From positions 186,001 to 250,000 of the forward strand of contig JAHQIW010005374.1 in assembly GCA_019055375.1 (NCBI GenBank): a stretch of DNA of 64,000 bases, given 5' to 3'. The notes under the pieces were generated by a model that did no database searches, was not told where the DNA came from, and worked only from the letters and a program-made list of their open reading frames with translations. The stretch is from Parelaphostrongylus tenuis (Eukaryota > Nematoda > Chromadorea > Rhabditida > Metastrongylidae). Positions 37,050 to 47,795 of this stretch are shown in pieces (position 1 is the stretch's first letter; each line of letters opens with the position of its first letter). The position numbers and the translations under genes were made by a program.

Positions 37050-39785
37050 TGTTTGACGATTTTGAGGGAATAGTGCTTACCGCGATCTTTTTCTGAAATG
37101 AATTGTCTCGAGATCGTGTCATTGCTATCGCTAGTACACCTGCAACACAACCAAATCTTGAATTCTCCTTGTTGAATTGATTGCATAAAGAAAAAAATCT
37201 TACTTGATGATCACAAGTATATTCTAGCATTATATTCTTCCATTTTCCCGTTAATAGTGTCTTCGAGCTCCTTGAAAGTTGATAAAGACGATATTCATTT
37301 TCCAACAACTTAGAAGTACTGCGTACAAAGAAATGGATTGCTTAGCCTACATACAGCAATATTTGGTCAGAATGCTCATGAACACCACTTTAGTACACTG
37401 CATGTACTTTTCGGCATAATTCAAGAACATACCATTTTCAAAGTTAGGCCATGCCACTCAGGTAGGTGGCACATACATTGTTGTAAAAGACTCCGTCCGA
37501 CCAGTCGATCGACTTCTGGCACTTCTTAACGGCGCTGGTTGGAATGGGTGATTTACTGCATTGAGGCAACTTACTTCTTATACCGCTCATTTAAATCTAG
37601 AGGGAAGCATTTGAACATCCAGTATCCTGGATAGATCCGCAACTGTCGCTGCATCTGGTTCAGTTCCGTTTTTATTATTGTTTTTGGTACCAGTAGAATA
37701 TGTTCCATTAAGAAATTTCCTCAAACCTCATTTGCAATTGGCTAATTCAATGTCTTTCTCTTTTTTTTTGTTTCGACTATCGTCTAATGAACTGAGTGCG
37801 AATATGTCGGGAACAGATCTCGTCGCTTGCATCATTATACATTTTCTAAAATTATCTTGCATTATGTCATCGCGGGAATCCCAACTTCCTTGCGTATGGA
37901 CTCATCGTCCCAAAGATTTTCAAACACTTTGCATGTTATTTTGGCCGTTGTTTGAGGATTTCTCTTCTTTGAGAATCTCGATGCTGGTCGAGTCGATTCT
38001 CTTCAAAGTCCTAGAGATAACCTAGCTACGACAATCCCTCGTGATTTTGAGAGATCATTCAGGTAAGGTGGTCCAGCAAACTTGTTTCCTGACTGAACAC
38101 CATTCCGAACCCTATTACCCGTATTACATTTTTCTTAATAAAATGTGAAAAAGATGTTTTGAAGTATCTTCATAGAAATGTTATCTGCACAGTAAGTTTT
38201 CATTATTTCATTTCCAGAAAAAAAAAACTGAATTTTTACGGCCAATTTGGTGATTCACAAAAAATCGGTTTCTTATCAACAATGGTTTTCTCTGATTTGG
38301 CTGGCTGCTGCTTATGATGAGTCGCCATGTGCCCTTCTTTCTACAAACGTACGACATTTCTTCCATTCTCCCTTCTTTCTTATCAACTTTTGTTTGTCAC
38401 GTGATGATATGGAAATGTCCATGGAAATTGTCTGTTCACACTTCACAGTTGTGCCGTTTCACACTATCATCATGGAAGTTGAATTCATCACGTAATAGTG
38501 ATCGAAATATCTGAGAAACCTGAATTCCATGTTTACCACTTGATAGAACGTTCTATAACGTTCGAATTAGTAAGTATATAGAAATATCTGATAGAGGAAT
38601 TAGAAATTTGGGCTTGTTTAACGGAGAAGCCAATATTTGGGTATTGAAATTGCATAATGTTACGAAGACCACTATTTGGATAACACTCTGTGTACAAGAC
38701 TTTCTGTAGCGAAATAACTGACTTGTAAAATTGTACCCCGTAGAATCTGGCGCATTTCTGCAGATACGGCTTCAACGAAAACAAATAGAAAATCAGGAAA
38801 AACATACGGCGGGAAAGTAATGGGCGCTTCTTGAATCTCTAATTTTTTCAACTATAAACTAGTACTCTCGTCTCATATTGCACTTTGTCAATTTTATAAT
38901 AGTCACTTGAGTTTACAGATTTTCCTAAATGAAGAGCAGGTTTTCTTGTTGTTTTGCGTTGAAATTCTGATCTTATGCAACCGAGAAATCTCAGTTTTTC
39001 CGTTTGTTTTTGTCGAGGCTGTCTTTGTTGAAAACGAAAGCAATTGAACACATTGATTTTCGTCCAACATAATGCAGTGATGCCTCCGAATTAGTTGTTT
39101 TGTTGATGTTAACGATTTTCATGCTTCTTGCGTTCGGCAGTCTGAAGTTTCAAACATCGTTTTTTTTCGACTTCTTCTTGAAAGTTCTCTAAATAAACGA
39201 CCTTAAAAATAAACTCATACTTTTTGGAAGTCATATGCACTCTCAAATGGCCAGATTAAAGTTTCTTCAACAAATATACCAAGTTGTCAGCACCTAAAGT
39301 GTTATAAAAATCACTGTCGGACTGTAATAGTTGAAGCGATCGACCAAAGGCAGTGTTTGCTACTGAAAGTGAAAATGAGACCAGCTTTTTTCGATTGTCA
39401 AACTTCCACCGTTTGTGGGTTAACAAGTATCCAATGGTTTCAATGGCTGGAGACTTGATGCAAGCTGATATCATCTAGTGTTTTGGTGTATATATGAGAC
39501 AACTGGATCTGACCTACGTTTATATCTTGTCACTACACCTATTAGGATTTTTCTTTTGCACCTCATCTTTACTTTATTCTTCTGTATCCAACCTGCTCAA
39601 CTGACTATCATAAGAACCGCTCAACTGACTATCATAAGGTTTCTTTGCCATATTTTCTATTTTGCTCCACTTTTTTTGAGGCTTGCTAGGTAATACGTTT
39701 CATTTATCAAACCTTTCTCTTGGGCTTATGAATCCGTGTGCTCTTCAATTATCGCTTCGTCTGTTGTACAACGCATTTTTCTTCA
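37050..39785. other. Gene-free stretch
   Basis: The frame 37678-38025 (115 codons) was examined on both strands without recognition. Otherwise only the 20-bp tandem repeat near 39.6 kb. Confidence 0.45.
39595..39639 (+). repeat. Short tandem repeat, two units
   Basis: GCTCAACTGACTATCATAAG occurs twice with a 4-bp spacer. Confidence 0.85.
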
Positions 39786-39787
39786 AT

Positions 39788-39950
39788 GAGCGTTCAGCGC
39801 AGTGGTTAGAACTGCCCCTTAATACACTGGTCGTCTTTGGTTTGATTCAAAGCCTTGGCTGACGAAGCTTTCCATCTCTTTGAAACTGAAAATTGATGCC
39901 AGACCTATTTGGAAGTTTAATAATATCCCCTTTATATGTCGTTAGGCCTC
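39788..39950 (+). repeat. SINE B, head fragment
   Basis: A box CAGCGCAGTGGTTAGAACTG, B-box-like GGTTTGATTC, then GCCAGACC in the body. Degrades after about 39910. Confidence 0.55.
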
Positions 39951-40424
39951 CGCAAATCATTTTGTTAGCTAAATATGCTTTTGATTACGTCTACAGTGAT
40001 TTCATGGAGTCGAATACATGATACCTTCATAGTGAACAAGTCGCAGCCGGAGGTTTTAATGTTATGATTTTGTTTATTTCCAAACCAACCTTCGTGTTGT
40101 TTTCCTTCTGAAGTGACATTTTTGGCATGTTCTTTTGATTACATATTCATGACACGTGTCCAAACATTAGCTTCCCATTTCATATTACTGTAACGCGGCT
40201 GACTACATGACTAGTTTGGTGAGATTTTCCGTTGTAGATACACAGTGGTTTTTTATATTGTCGTTGAACCACACTGAGGTCTTTTAGTTATCATTCTCTG
40301 TTTAGTAATGATCTGGTTCTTTTTCTTGACTTTTATCGACTAAATTATCTCCTTCTTGACTCGTAGCCTGCCAAACTCATTTTCCTTAACTGATCGATTT
40401 TGTCACCAAATAGTTCAATTTGTC

Positions 40425-40510
40425 ATCGGAGCGTATGTCTAGCACTGAAAAAGCCATGTTAGACCTCATGGAAGGCTTAAAATATGTTGTCAAATTGTAT
40501 TGTTTTGAGC
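40425..40510 (+). repeat. Hammerhead-like repeat family H1, tail fragment
   Basis: The block GTATGTCTAGCACTG, then AGACCTCATGGAAGGCTTAA and ATGTTGTCA, aligns with the tails of the copies at 37.0 and 42.1 kb. No ribozyme core is left upstream. Confidence 0.42.
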
Positions 40511-41199
40511 CAGGTCTCAAAAAGCAATCGAAAAGAAAGGTATCACTGGAGCTGCAGTGCGATAGAAATATTGGTGTCGATTAAAATGGAAGTGGTATTC
40601 TGGTGGCTTTGCTGTTATACGAAGCACATCTAAAAGCTCTTATCGGCAACGTCATGTGAAAATCGCTCGCTGCTGCGGTGCTTATCCTCTTCGTCTGACA
40701 TGTGAATATCTTGAGTACTAAGAAGAGATGCTCAGTACATTTTGTAAAGTTTTACAACATCTTTGTTTTCATATCGTATCGCTGACGTAGAAGTTAAACG
40801 TCTGACGATTGCACTATTCTAAGAACTGTTTATAGTAATTTTAGCAGTTTCGCCTCATAAGTGCTTGGAATATAATTAGTAATCCTTTACACTTTATGAA
40901 GCTGATGGTTCGTATACTAATTCTTTTGACGAGCTTTTCTTTGTATACAACGATAACTCTTGCCTCGCTCTCGTTCTCTTGTTTTATGACAAGTGCGACT
41001 TAGGATATATCACAACGTGGACCTCATGCTCTGCGAAATTTTTTTTCTTACATAGTCAATATGTCAAAGTACGTTAAATAAATGTAAGAGGATTGCAAGT
41101 ATTACTCAACAGTAACTTGTTTAGAAATTTAGTTTTGTTACAACGAATGCAGAAAAGCGAACCATGAAGGAAGGATTGAAGACAAATGCAATGGCTTAC

Positions 41200-41319
41200 C
41201 GTCTGAATTGCTGCAAACAAACAGCGTGCCACCTTCGCCACTTGGACCATTTTCTGTCTAAGGTCCTCGAACCTCTGCGGTACCACTTGCTCTGTAGAGT
41301 CATGGACCATCTGCGTTAC
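41200..41319 (-). CDS. Candidate isolated internal exon, phase 0/0
   Basis: Unrecognised. On the minus strand, TGATTTAG precedes an open 120-nt block that ends at a good donor (CAGACG/gtaagc). It gives exactly 40 codons: VTQMVHDSTEQVVPQRFEDL then RQKMVQVAKVARCLFAAIQT. The amphipathic, charged composition looks like real protein, possibly a helix. No partner exon was found in the flanks. It lies next to the left end of the hammerhead-like repeat composite (41387 onward), so it could be part of a larger decayed element. Confidence 0.22.
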
Positions 41320-41386
41320 CTAAATCATCATGTAATTCCCGAAAAGTTAGCAAAACTCCCCTGGTAGGTTTGCTATATATACGGTG

Positions 41387-42118
41387 CTTAGACACGTGTT
41401 TCGACATCACAACCTCATCGATGGCACGGTTTTCGGCTTCTAAATCATCGATGAATGGTCGTTTAATTTTCTTTCCTACCTCTGCTTTTGATTTTGACCT
41501 AACACTATCTCCGAATCAACTAGTAGGAAGCCCGGCCGAGGATACGTTGCCGAAACCCATTCCTTGGAAGCGACATCTGAAGACCCGAAAACGCCATTGT
41601 AAGGTTACGTCAGGAAACCAAGGAATATCATACGCACGACCAGCAATGTACCAAGTGGAATATGTGCTGAGGCCCGCACAACTGGTGAAGACGGACCATC
41701 TAAATGTCTAAGTGAGTAATTATCAATAGCACGATGCCTTCCGGTTCAGCCCATCCCTTGCAGGGGTATATAACCCTACATATTGAGAAATCGACGCCGA
41801 ATTATTCCAAATCACCGCTTTTCAGGTGATGAAATCCCCTGACATTGCATTGACCAACAGTCGACCGCTCATGGCTAGTAAAGTAAATCGTACTTTTAAA
41901 CCACCTAGATTCTATCACCTGATATGCGGTGATTTAAAAAAAATCCGAAGTCGTCCTTTATATGTAGGGGTCTATCCTATCCTTCTGCCAGGGATTGGCT
42001 GAACTGAAAGGCACCGTGCTACTGACAATGCTGTAATGCCGAAACACGTGTCTTAACACTGTGTAAGTGTCATAACAGACCTCATGAAAGACTCAAGATA
42101 TGTTATCAGACTAGATAT
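41387..42118. repeat. Composite H1 element with hammerhead-like cores at both ends, pointing outward
   Basis: Left end, minus strand: a degenerate GATGA then GAAACACGTGTC (41402-41391). Right end, plus strand: CTGACAA (42022-42028), stem TGC...GCC, GAAACACGTGTC (42041-42052), then the family tail to 42118. Between them are a dispersed block (41423-41735) shared with 27.5-27.8 kb and a foldback (41727-42026). ACACGTGT after GAAA is a perfect palindrome, as in dimer-type hammerheads with a short stem III. Both cores carry substitutions at conserved positions, so this copy is probably inactive. Confidence 0.5.
41727..42026. repeat. Imperfect foldback (inverted repeat arms of about 90 bp)
   Basis: The left arm begins GCACGATGCCTTCCGGTTCA. 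The right arm is its near reverse complement, ending TGAACTGAAAGGCACCGTGC. Arms include ATCACCGC/GCGGTGAT and CCTACATAT/ATATGTAGG. The outer edge of each arm abuts H1 sequence, so the foldback is two head-to-head H1 upstream regions. Confidence 0.6.
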
Positions 42119-42151
42119 TATTTTAAGCGAGGTTTACAAAAACAGTCGAAT

Positions 42152-42412
42152 ATGAAGGAATTTGCGTCAGCCGGGATTCGAACCCAGATCTCACTCTTTC
42201 CGGGAGCGTATGCTAACCATTGCACTATCGACGCAATCCCGGCTGACGCACCAGCGTCGGTAGTGCAATGGTTAGCATACGCTCCCGGAAAGAGTGAGAT
42301 CTGGGTTCGAATCCCGGCTGACGCAAACGTTTTTGTACAGTACCCCACATATTGGGTATACTATAAGATCATACCACTGCAAGTGGCAGTCAAAATAGAA
42401 AGAATTTAGACT
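42152..42412. repeat. tRNA-Gly-like repeat family A, best-preserved inverted doublet
   Basis: Minus core 42234-42164 and plus core 42254-42324, each 71 nt. The plus core folds as a full cloverleaf: acceptor GCGTCGG/CTGACGC (7 pairs, one G-T), D stem GTGC/GCAT, anticodon stem CGCTC/GAGTG, T stem CTGGG/CCCGG, with A box TAGTGCAATGG and B box GGTTCGAATCC (42304-42314). The anticodon loop is CCGGAAA: base 33 is C, not U, so a normal tRNA is unlikely. It resembles tRNA-Gly in acceptor, D and T arms. A short extra copy of the core's 3' end (42235-42250) lies between the two units. Confidence 0.78.
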
Positions 42413-42629
42413 GATTATGAAGGAATTACCAGCATCGATTATTCAAGCTGAGATAATCTGAGGCGTGGTAGTGAATTTAACATATTGAGGCCATAAGGCT
42501 GTACCCTAGATAGTGTCATTCCGACAGCTATAAGTTCAATATCACGATGGAAACAAACAATTTTATATGGGTATCGACTAAGAATTCCGCTGTATCCTCG
42601 GGGAGTGCAATCAATGACGTGATGTTACT

Positions 42630-42745
42630 CAAATGAACAGCCAGAACCTTCCTCTATAAAAGCAGACTATCGAGTGTGGCTACCTTTTTCGTACTGTGCT
42701 CGATTCCATTTGATTCAGCACGATACGACTACCAAGGCTCACCCA
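42630..42745 (+). repeat. TATA-containing direct repeat, copy 1
   Basis: Contains TATAAAAG (42654-42661) and then GGCTACCTTTTTCGTACTGT and CCATTTGATT. It aligns at about 70-75 percent with 43070-43182. It could be a core-promoter-like module or a repeat fragment; no downstream ORF supports a promoter. Confidence 0.5.
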
Positions 42746-43069
42746 TGATAAAAAAAAACTGTGTGACCCTCGGCGTGAATGACCGCTTTTTGAGAAAGGC
42801 GAAAGGCATCTAAACATTAGTCAATAAAAAGCGTTCAGCCAAAATTTCGTGTAAGCTTATGATTATAGCGAGATAATGATTATTCATATTAAGGTAAACA
42901 AGTGAAAAACAGTTTGAAAAAAGAATTACTTCGCAATATGTCACCTTATATTTGTCAGCATTTGATTAAGTGTCACATGATCGATCTATACCATATGATT
43001 ATAATCATGATTGTTCAATCAAGACCGTCCTGTGTTCTGAAGAGCCATTTGTGGAGGCCATTTCAACGG

Positions 43070-43182
43070 TCATCTCAACGACCAGAAACCACCCTATAAA
43101 AGTTCATTGCCGGGCGAGGTTACCTCGTTCGTTCGGTTCACTCCATTGATTTCGAGTGAATTTCAGTGGAAATCTCACCCAT
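43070..43182 (+). repeat. TATA-containing direct repeat, copy 2
   Basis: TATAAAAG (43095-43102), GGTTACCTCGTTCGTTCGGT and CCATTGATTT follow the same order and spacing as copy 1, about 440 bp away. The function is unknown. Confidence 0.5.
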
Positions 43183-43184
43183 TA

Positions 43185-45025
43185 CAAGAAGTAATTGCTA
43201 TGAACACTTAACTCGTTTATTACAACTGTGAAGAAAATGGGGGCGAAGCGCTGCTAGTCATTGAGTTTTTTTTTTCAATTTTCCTACAATCTTGTTTAAG
43301 CCCATAGGAAAATCACATGTTTGATATTTTCTTAGTTTCATACATCTAAGATAATGAGAGAATTAGATTTATCAATTTTTTTATTCAGTTTATTAACCTA
43401 TGGTGTTAATAATAACTCTGATCTCATGTGGAAGCGACATATTTCGGTGCTTAATAATCATTCAAACCAAAATTGTAGTAAAATGACTCCCTCTCTCTCC
43501 TCATGTTGTGTAACTAAGAAACCTTTTCTTTAGTTTTTTTTTTCCATCCATGCATGTCTGATGCTGATGTGAGAAGCGACCCAATTATTATCTATATCAT
43601 TCGATTATTGATATAATTATATAAAAATAAATAATATAAGTCACTGTTCGAAAAAGGAGCGATCATTGAGTTTTTTTGGACATTCTTTCACTATGTTTCT
43701 GTCCTTGTGTATCAGAGAAGTTAACGTGTGTCTTTCTGAATCCATTTTCGAAATAATATCTGAGCGAAAATAATTGTAGAGTTGTATGATAATAATTATA
43801 TACTTCACTTTGCACTAATACAGTAGTACAGTTATCATACTCTCATGTTTTTTGACCTTAGTCTCGTTCATTTAATGGTCAACATTTCCCTCTTTCCTCG
43901 CATTTGTTACAATTGTTGTTTCGTCTTCTTTATGCCTATCTATTGCTTTTAACTCCGAGCTCGCTTTGCTTCCGGCAAAATTTTGATGGATGAGCGTGAT
44001 CCTTGATACTATGAAACTGAAACGGCCAAAACTATCGAAAGATTCAAGTTTCTGCTCTATTTTATATCATATATTGTTGTTTCTCTTAGGAAAGAAGCAG
44101 TCGTTGGAGCTTTCTAATTAATAATTCATCTCTTCAATTCATTCACTTCAAAGCAGCTTTCTAATCAATAATTTATGCTCCAGAATATATTCTTGTATCT
44201 AGTATACACTAACTGGCAACACACATATGTTCTATAGTCTGATTAAACAACGAATGCGTGGTTATCAGTCGATGAGTTTCGGACATTGTCAGGTGGACAA
44301 GACTAGCAGTGTCTCCTTCATAGGTGAAGACCACATGGCCAATTGGTCGATGTTTGAAGAATAAAATTCTCTCGTGTTTGATGTTGGAGAGGTCGTACTA
44401 AGTAAATGAACAGTTTTGTCAATAAACTTCGTGTTGATTCGCGTATACGTGGGCCTTCTTCATATGCTCTTTCAATTCTCACGCCAATATCAATATGTTA
44501 AGTTAATTAGAAAAACTGAAGATATGAAAATGTTATATTTCAATTGATGTTAGAGCCCAGCAACACCGTTTTGAGTCGCATGTAGCTTATCCTTTAGGTC
44601 CGTTCTTCAAGTTTTCAATAATTTTGATCGTTACTGCTAAAAGTCGTCTCCGCTCATGTTTTACGATCAGCTGATGTCATTTATGCTGTCTCGAGGGAAA
44701 TGCGCCTCGAGCGAGGTTCGCCACCCACGTGGTCTTTCGCCAGCGGTTGACACTCGTGAGGACGATTAGTTACTCGTTTACTTCCGCGCTACCCACTTTT
44801 TGACGGTCAGAGTTACTCCTTTACTTCCGGGTCCCCATTTTGACGGTTAGAGTTTCTCAGTTGTTTTGCATTTTTAAAACTTCTTTTTTATGTTATTTGT
44901 AATAGTTGTTAGCTATCCATCTTTCTATTCTTTTCTATACTTAATTTCTTGAGTTGAAAAATTTTAGCAGTTTCGTATATTATAATATTTTTCGCTTTGG
45001 AGCCGTGCCGATGTTCTGAAGAGTT
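43185..45025. other. Gene-free stretch
   Basis: Very AT-rich to 44.6 kb, then a more GC-rich 250-bp patch (44.69-44.86 kb) containing CGCCTCGAGCGAGG and the 42-bp tandem repeat. Nothing coding seen. Confidence 0.5.
44768..44860 (+). repeat. Tandem duplication of about 42 bp, two and a quarter units
   Basis: AGTTACTC(G/C)TTTACTTCCG...TTTTGACGGT(C/T)AG occurs at 44768-44810 and 44811-44850, with a third start at 44851. It is GC-richer than its surroundings. Confidence 0.85.
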
Positions 45026-45027
45026 CA

Positions 45028-45045
45028 TATATCTTTATATATGTT

Positions 45046-45088
<43 letters not shown>
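45028..45088. repeat. TA microsatellite directly 5' of SINE B
   Basis: More than 20 uninterrupted TA units abut the first base of the SINE head. Confidence 0.9.
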
Positions 45089-45089
<1 letters not shown>

Positions 45090-45390
45090 AGCGCATGTGC
45101 GCGCAGTGGTTAGAGGTGCCCTGCGTCGCACACGAGGTCACTGGTTCGATCTCGCGCTCATGGCTCACCAAGCCATCCATCCCTCCGGGGTCGGTAGATT
45201 GGTACCAGACAGGTCTCAGATTTGTTTGGGAGGATAAGCAGCACTGACTCGGTTCAGCGGGAGGCCACCGCGAGTCATTGTAAAGGCCAGATATGCATTC
45301 AATCACCTCAAAACGAAGTTAGAAATTGAAGTCGAATGCATGGCGCATCCCTCAGGGATTGATCAACGCCGAGAGCTTTATCCTTTATCC
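45089..45390 (+). repeat. tRNA-derived SINE B, nearly full copy
   Basis: The head carries A box CGCAGTGGTTAGAGG (45103-45117) and B box GGTTCGATCTC (45143-45153). A body of about 200 nt follows (GGCTCACCAAGCC, GGTACCAGAC, GGGAGGCCACCGCGAGTC, ATGCATTCAATCACCTCA). The end is CCCTCAGGGATTGATCAACG, then a CTTTATCC repeat tail. It sits between two TA microsatellites. Confidence 0.8.
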
Positions 45391-45442
45391 TTATATATAT
45401 ATATATATGATATATATATATTTATATATATATATATATATG
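45391..45442. repeat. TA microsatellite directly 3' of SINE B
   Basis: TA run with a GA and a TT interruption. Together with 45028-45088 it brackets the SINE, suggesting insertion into a pre-existing TA tract. Confidence 0.88.
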
Positions 45443-45639
45443 TAAACGTTCTCTGTTTTCGAAAAAACTAAATTCTATGCTTTTTAGTTCCTGTAGAAGT
45501 GCCCTTCTCAAAGATTATGAATTTGTAGAAGTGATATGTACTCTTTCTTTACACGTAAAAACATATAGAAACGTTGTAGTGAGAAATAACCTAAGTAGCT
45601 GAGTGGACTAAAACAAAACTGGACTATGCTTTGAGCCTG

Positions 45640-45822
45640 TCGTATGTGCTTATGTGTGTATCAGCGTGTGTATCTATAGACATATTAGTGTATGCCTTCA
45701 TGGACGTATGTACTACGTGTGTACATGAATAGTATGGATGTATATACACGTGCTTGTTTTCATGTATTTGTCTATGTGAGTACATGTATGTACAAGTGCA
45801 CATGTGTGTGTGTGTGTGTATC
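45640..45822. repeat. Imperfect TGTA/TGTG-rich tract
   Basis: Purine/pyrimidine-alternating low-complexity DNA (TGTGTATC, GTGTGTGTGTGT), here with ATG-rich steps. A 71-codon minus-strand frame rich in H and T is its shadow. Confidence 0.75.
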
Positions 45823-46276
45823 GCTAAAAGATTTTTCATTGCACATGCATTTCATACTCTTATAGGTCGTTTTTGTATTTAACTTAGATTTCTCTTTACT
45901 CCTCTGATGTCACTCGGTCATTCGAGTCCTGTAGTACTGATGGTGGAAGCTATTCTCGTTTTGGATGATCTCGTATTGTGAAGGAGCGGAGGCTCCAAAT
46001 GTACGTCCAAGTCCGATACCCAGTAGCTGTCGAAACCGCTGTCGATCAACATTACCGTTGTAAACCAGTGCCATCACACAATTGTGACACTACAAAATTT
46101 CTAGAATACATTCTAACAACCATGACGAAATCGAATGTGTTTTAGCTTCGTCTTTGTGAGCTTTGTTTTTTAGCAACATTATAAAAAGAGGAGATTAGGG
46201 CCAAATTTCTTTTTCGTGCGCCAGTGTGGTATTGATGTTGAGACTAAGAGAAGAACGAAATGTATGCTTTGACGCA

Positions 46277-46575
46277 GAGCGCATGTGGCACAGTGGTTAG
46301 AAGTGGTCTGCGTCGCACACGAAGTGAATGGTTCAATCTCGTGCTCATGGCTCTCCAAGACATCCATCCCTCCGGTGTCGATAAATTGGTACCAGACTGG
46401 TCTCAGACTTGTCTAGGAGGATAAGCAGCACTGACTCGGTTCAACGGTAACCCACCGCGAGTCATTTTAAAGACCATATATGCATTCAATCATCTCAAAC
46501 AAAGTTAAAAATTGAAGACGAATGCATGGCGCATCCCTCAGGGATTGATCAACGCCGGGTGCTTTATCCTTCATT
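46277..46575 (+). repeat. tRNA-derived SINE B, nearly full copy
   Basis: Collinear with 45089-45390 at high identity. B box is GGTTCAATCTC; the same tail CCCTCAGGGATTGATCAACG and CTTTATCC end are present. Differences are scattered substitutions, so the two copies inserted independently rather than by recent local duplication. Confidence 0.8.
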
Positions 46576-47106
46576 CTTCTCATACTTTGACGCGTTCGAA
46601 TTGCTTTTTGAATAGTACCTACAGCGACAATTGAACTTTAATCGAACCTCAGAGACTTCACTAAAACACGTCTAGAATTGTCTATCGAGTCTGTTCTTAA
46701 TACTGTTTTTAGTGAGGGTATGAAATTTTTTTTGGAAGAACTTTTTAAAAATACCTCAAAACTTGTTTGATTTTCCCATGATCGAGCTGACAAATCGCTG
46801 TTGGTATCTGGCCGACAACTTGTTTGGTGACAATTGGCCAACTGACGAGAGGAACATACGCGTTGAATTATTGTTCGGGTCGTCGCGCTGCCAATCCCAG
46901 TCTTGCTCGAATAATAAATCCATAATTCATCTCGTAAACCTAATCGTTTCCTAAATCTGAAACTCATCTATCCTTTTCCGCACTGTGGTTTTTACGATAT
47001 AACCAATTTGAAACCATGTTTTATTGGTACATCTGACCACTGAGCAATGCAAAAGGTCTAAAATATGTCTCACGTTCAGTTTTATCGAATTGGTTTGTGA
47101 GAACAA

Positions 47107-47107
47107 A

Positions 47108-47156
<49 letters not shown>

Positions 47157-47250
47157 AAGCTATATAGTATATATAAAGTATTTATATATATATATATCGA
47201 GCATATAAAGTATATATACATATATATATATATATATGTAGTATATATAA
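47107..47250. repeat. Long TA microsatellite with TATAAAG interruptions
   Basis: About 140 bp dominated by TA with GTATATATAAAG motifs recurring three times. Confidence 0.9.
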
Positions 47251-47604
47251 AATTGCTAATGCTTTTACCTGATAACCTTTGCAGGCTTATATTTTCTACG
47301 AAAAGGCGATAATATGTAAGTGATTATTGTACATCCAATAACAATGGCAGTCAATATCAAAGCAGAGTATATATATTTGAAGTGTTGTGAGACTCGTTGT
47401 TGACTCACTCCATAGAATACTTGTAAGTCTTTCTGGTTATTTCTCTAAGTCATTCTCAAGTTCATTTACTTGTGACTCTTCTGTGAATCTACGGTTTTTA
47501 CTTATCTGTGTTTTTCTAACTTATGAGTTGCTTCTGTATCTATTTTCATTTTGTTCGTGTAGAAAATGCTTTGTATCAGTAAATCTTGCATTATGCCCAA
47601 TTAT

Positions 47605-47795
47605 ATAAAGTGGTATGCAAAAACTTTTCCTTCAGCTGGAATATGAACCCACATCTCACTCTATCCGGGAGCACGTGCTGAAGCGTTGCACTACCGACAC
47701 CGATCCCACCTGGACGCAAAAGCTTTTGCACGCCATTCTACATCATTGGGTATATTTTAACATCATACCACCGCAAGAAGTGGTCAAATAATATG
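47605..47795. repeat. tRNA-Gly-like repeat family A, inverted doublet
   Basis: A minus-strand core (47701-47628, decayed B box) abuts a plus-strand half unit beginning inside the acceptor 3' end (CTGGACGC). This leads into AAAAGCTTTTGCACGCCATT, the tail, and hairpin ACCGC-AAGAA-GTGGT (47769-47783). Confidence 0.62.

Noticed and set aside
13244..39639. 20-22-bp repeats as CRISPR-like units
   Set aside because: Only two adjacent units at each site, no regular spacers, and the organism is a eukaryote.
42254..42324. Genuine tRNA-Gly or tRNA-Ser gene
   Set aside because: The cloverleaf is complete, but the anticodon loop CCGGAAA lacks U33, the sequence recurs as a dispersed repeat with palindromic flanks, and several copies are truncated.
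46638..46967. 109-codon minus-strand frame and its plus-strand partner at 46763-46954
   Set aside because: Both strands open over the same bases, no family motif recognised, no splice support.
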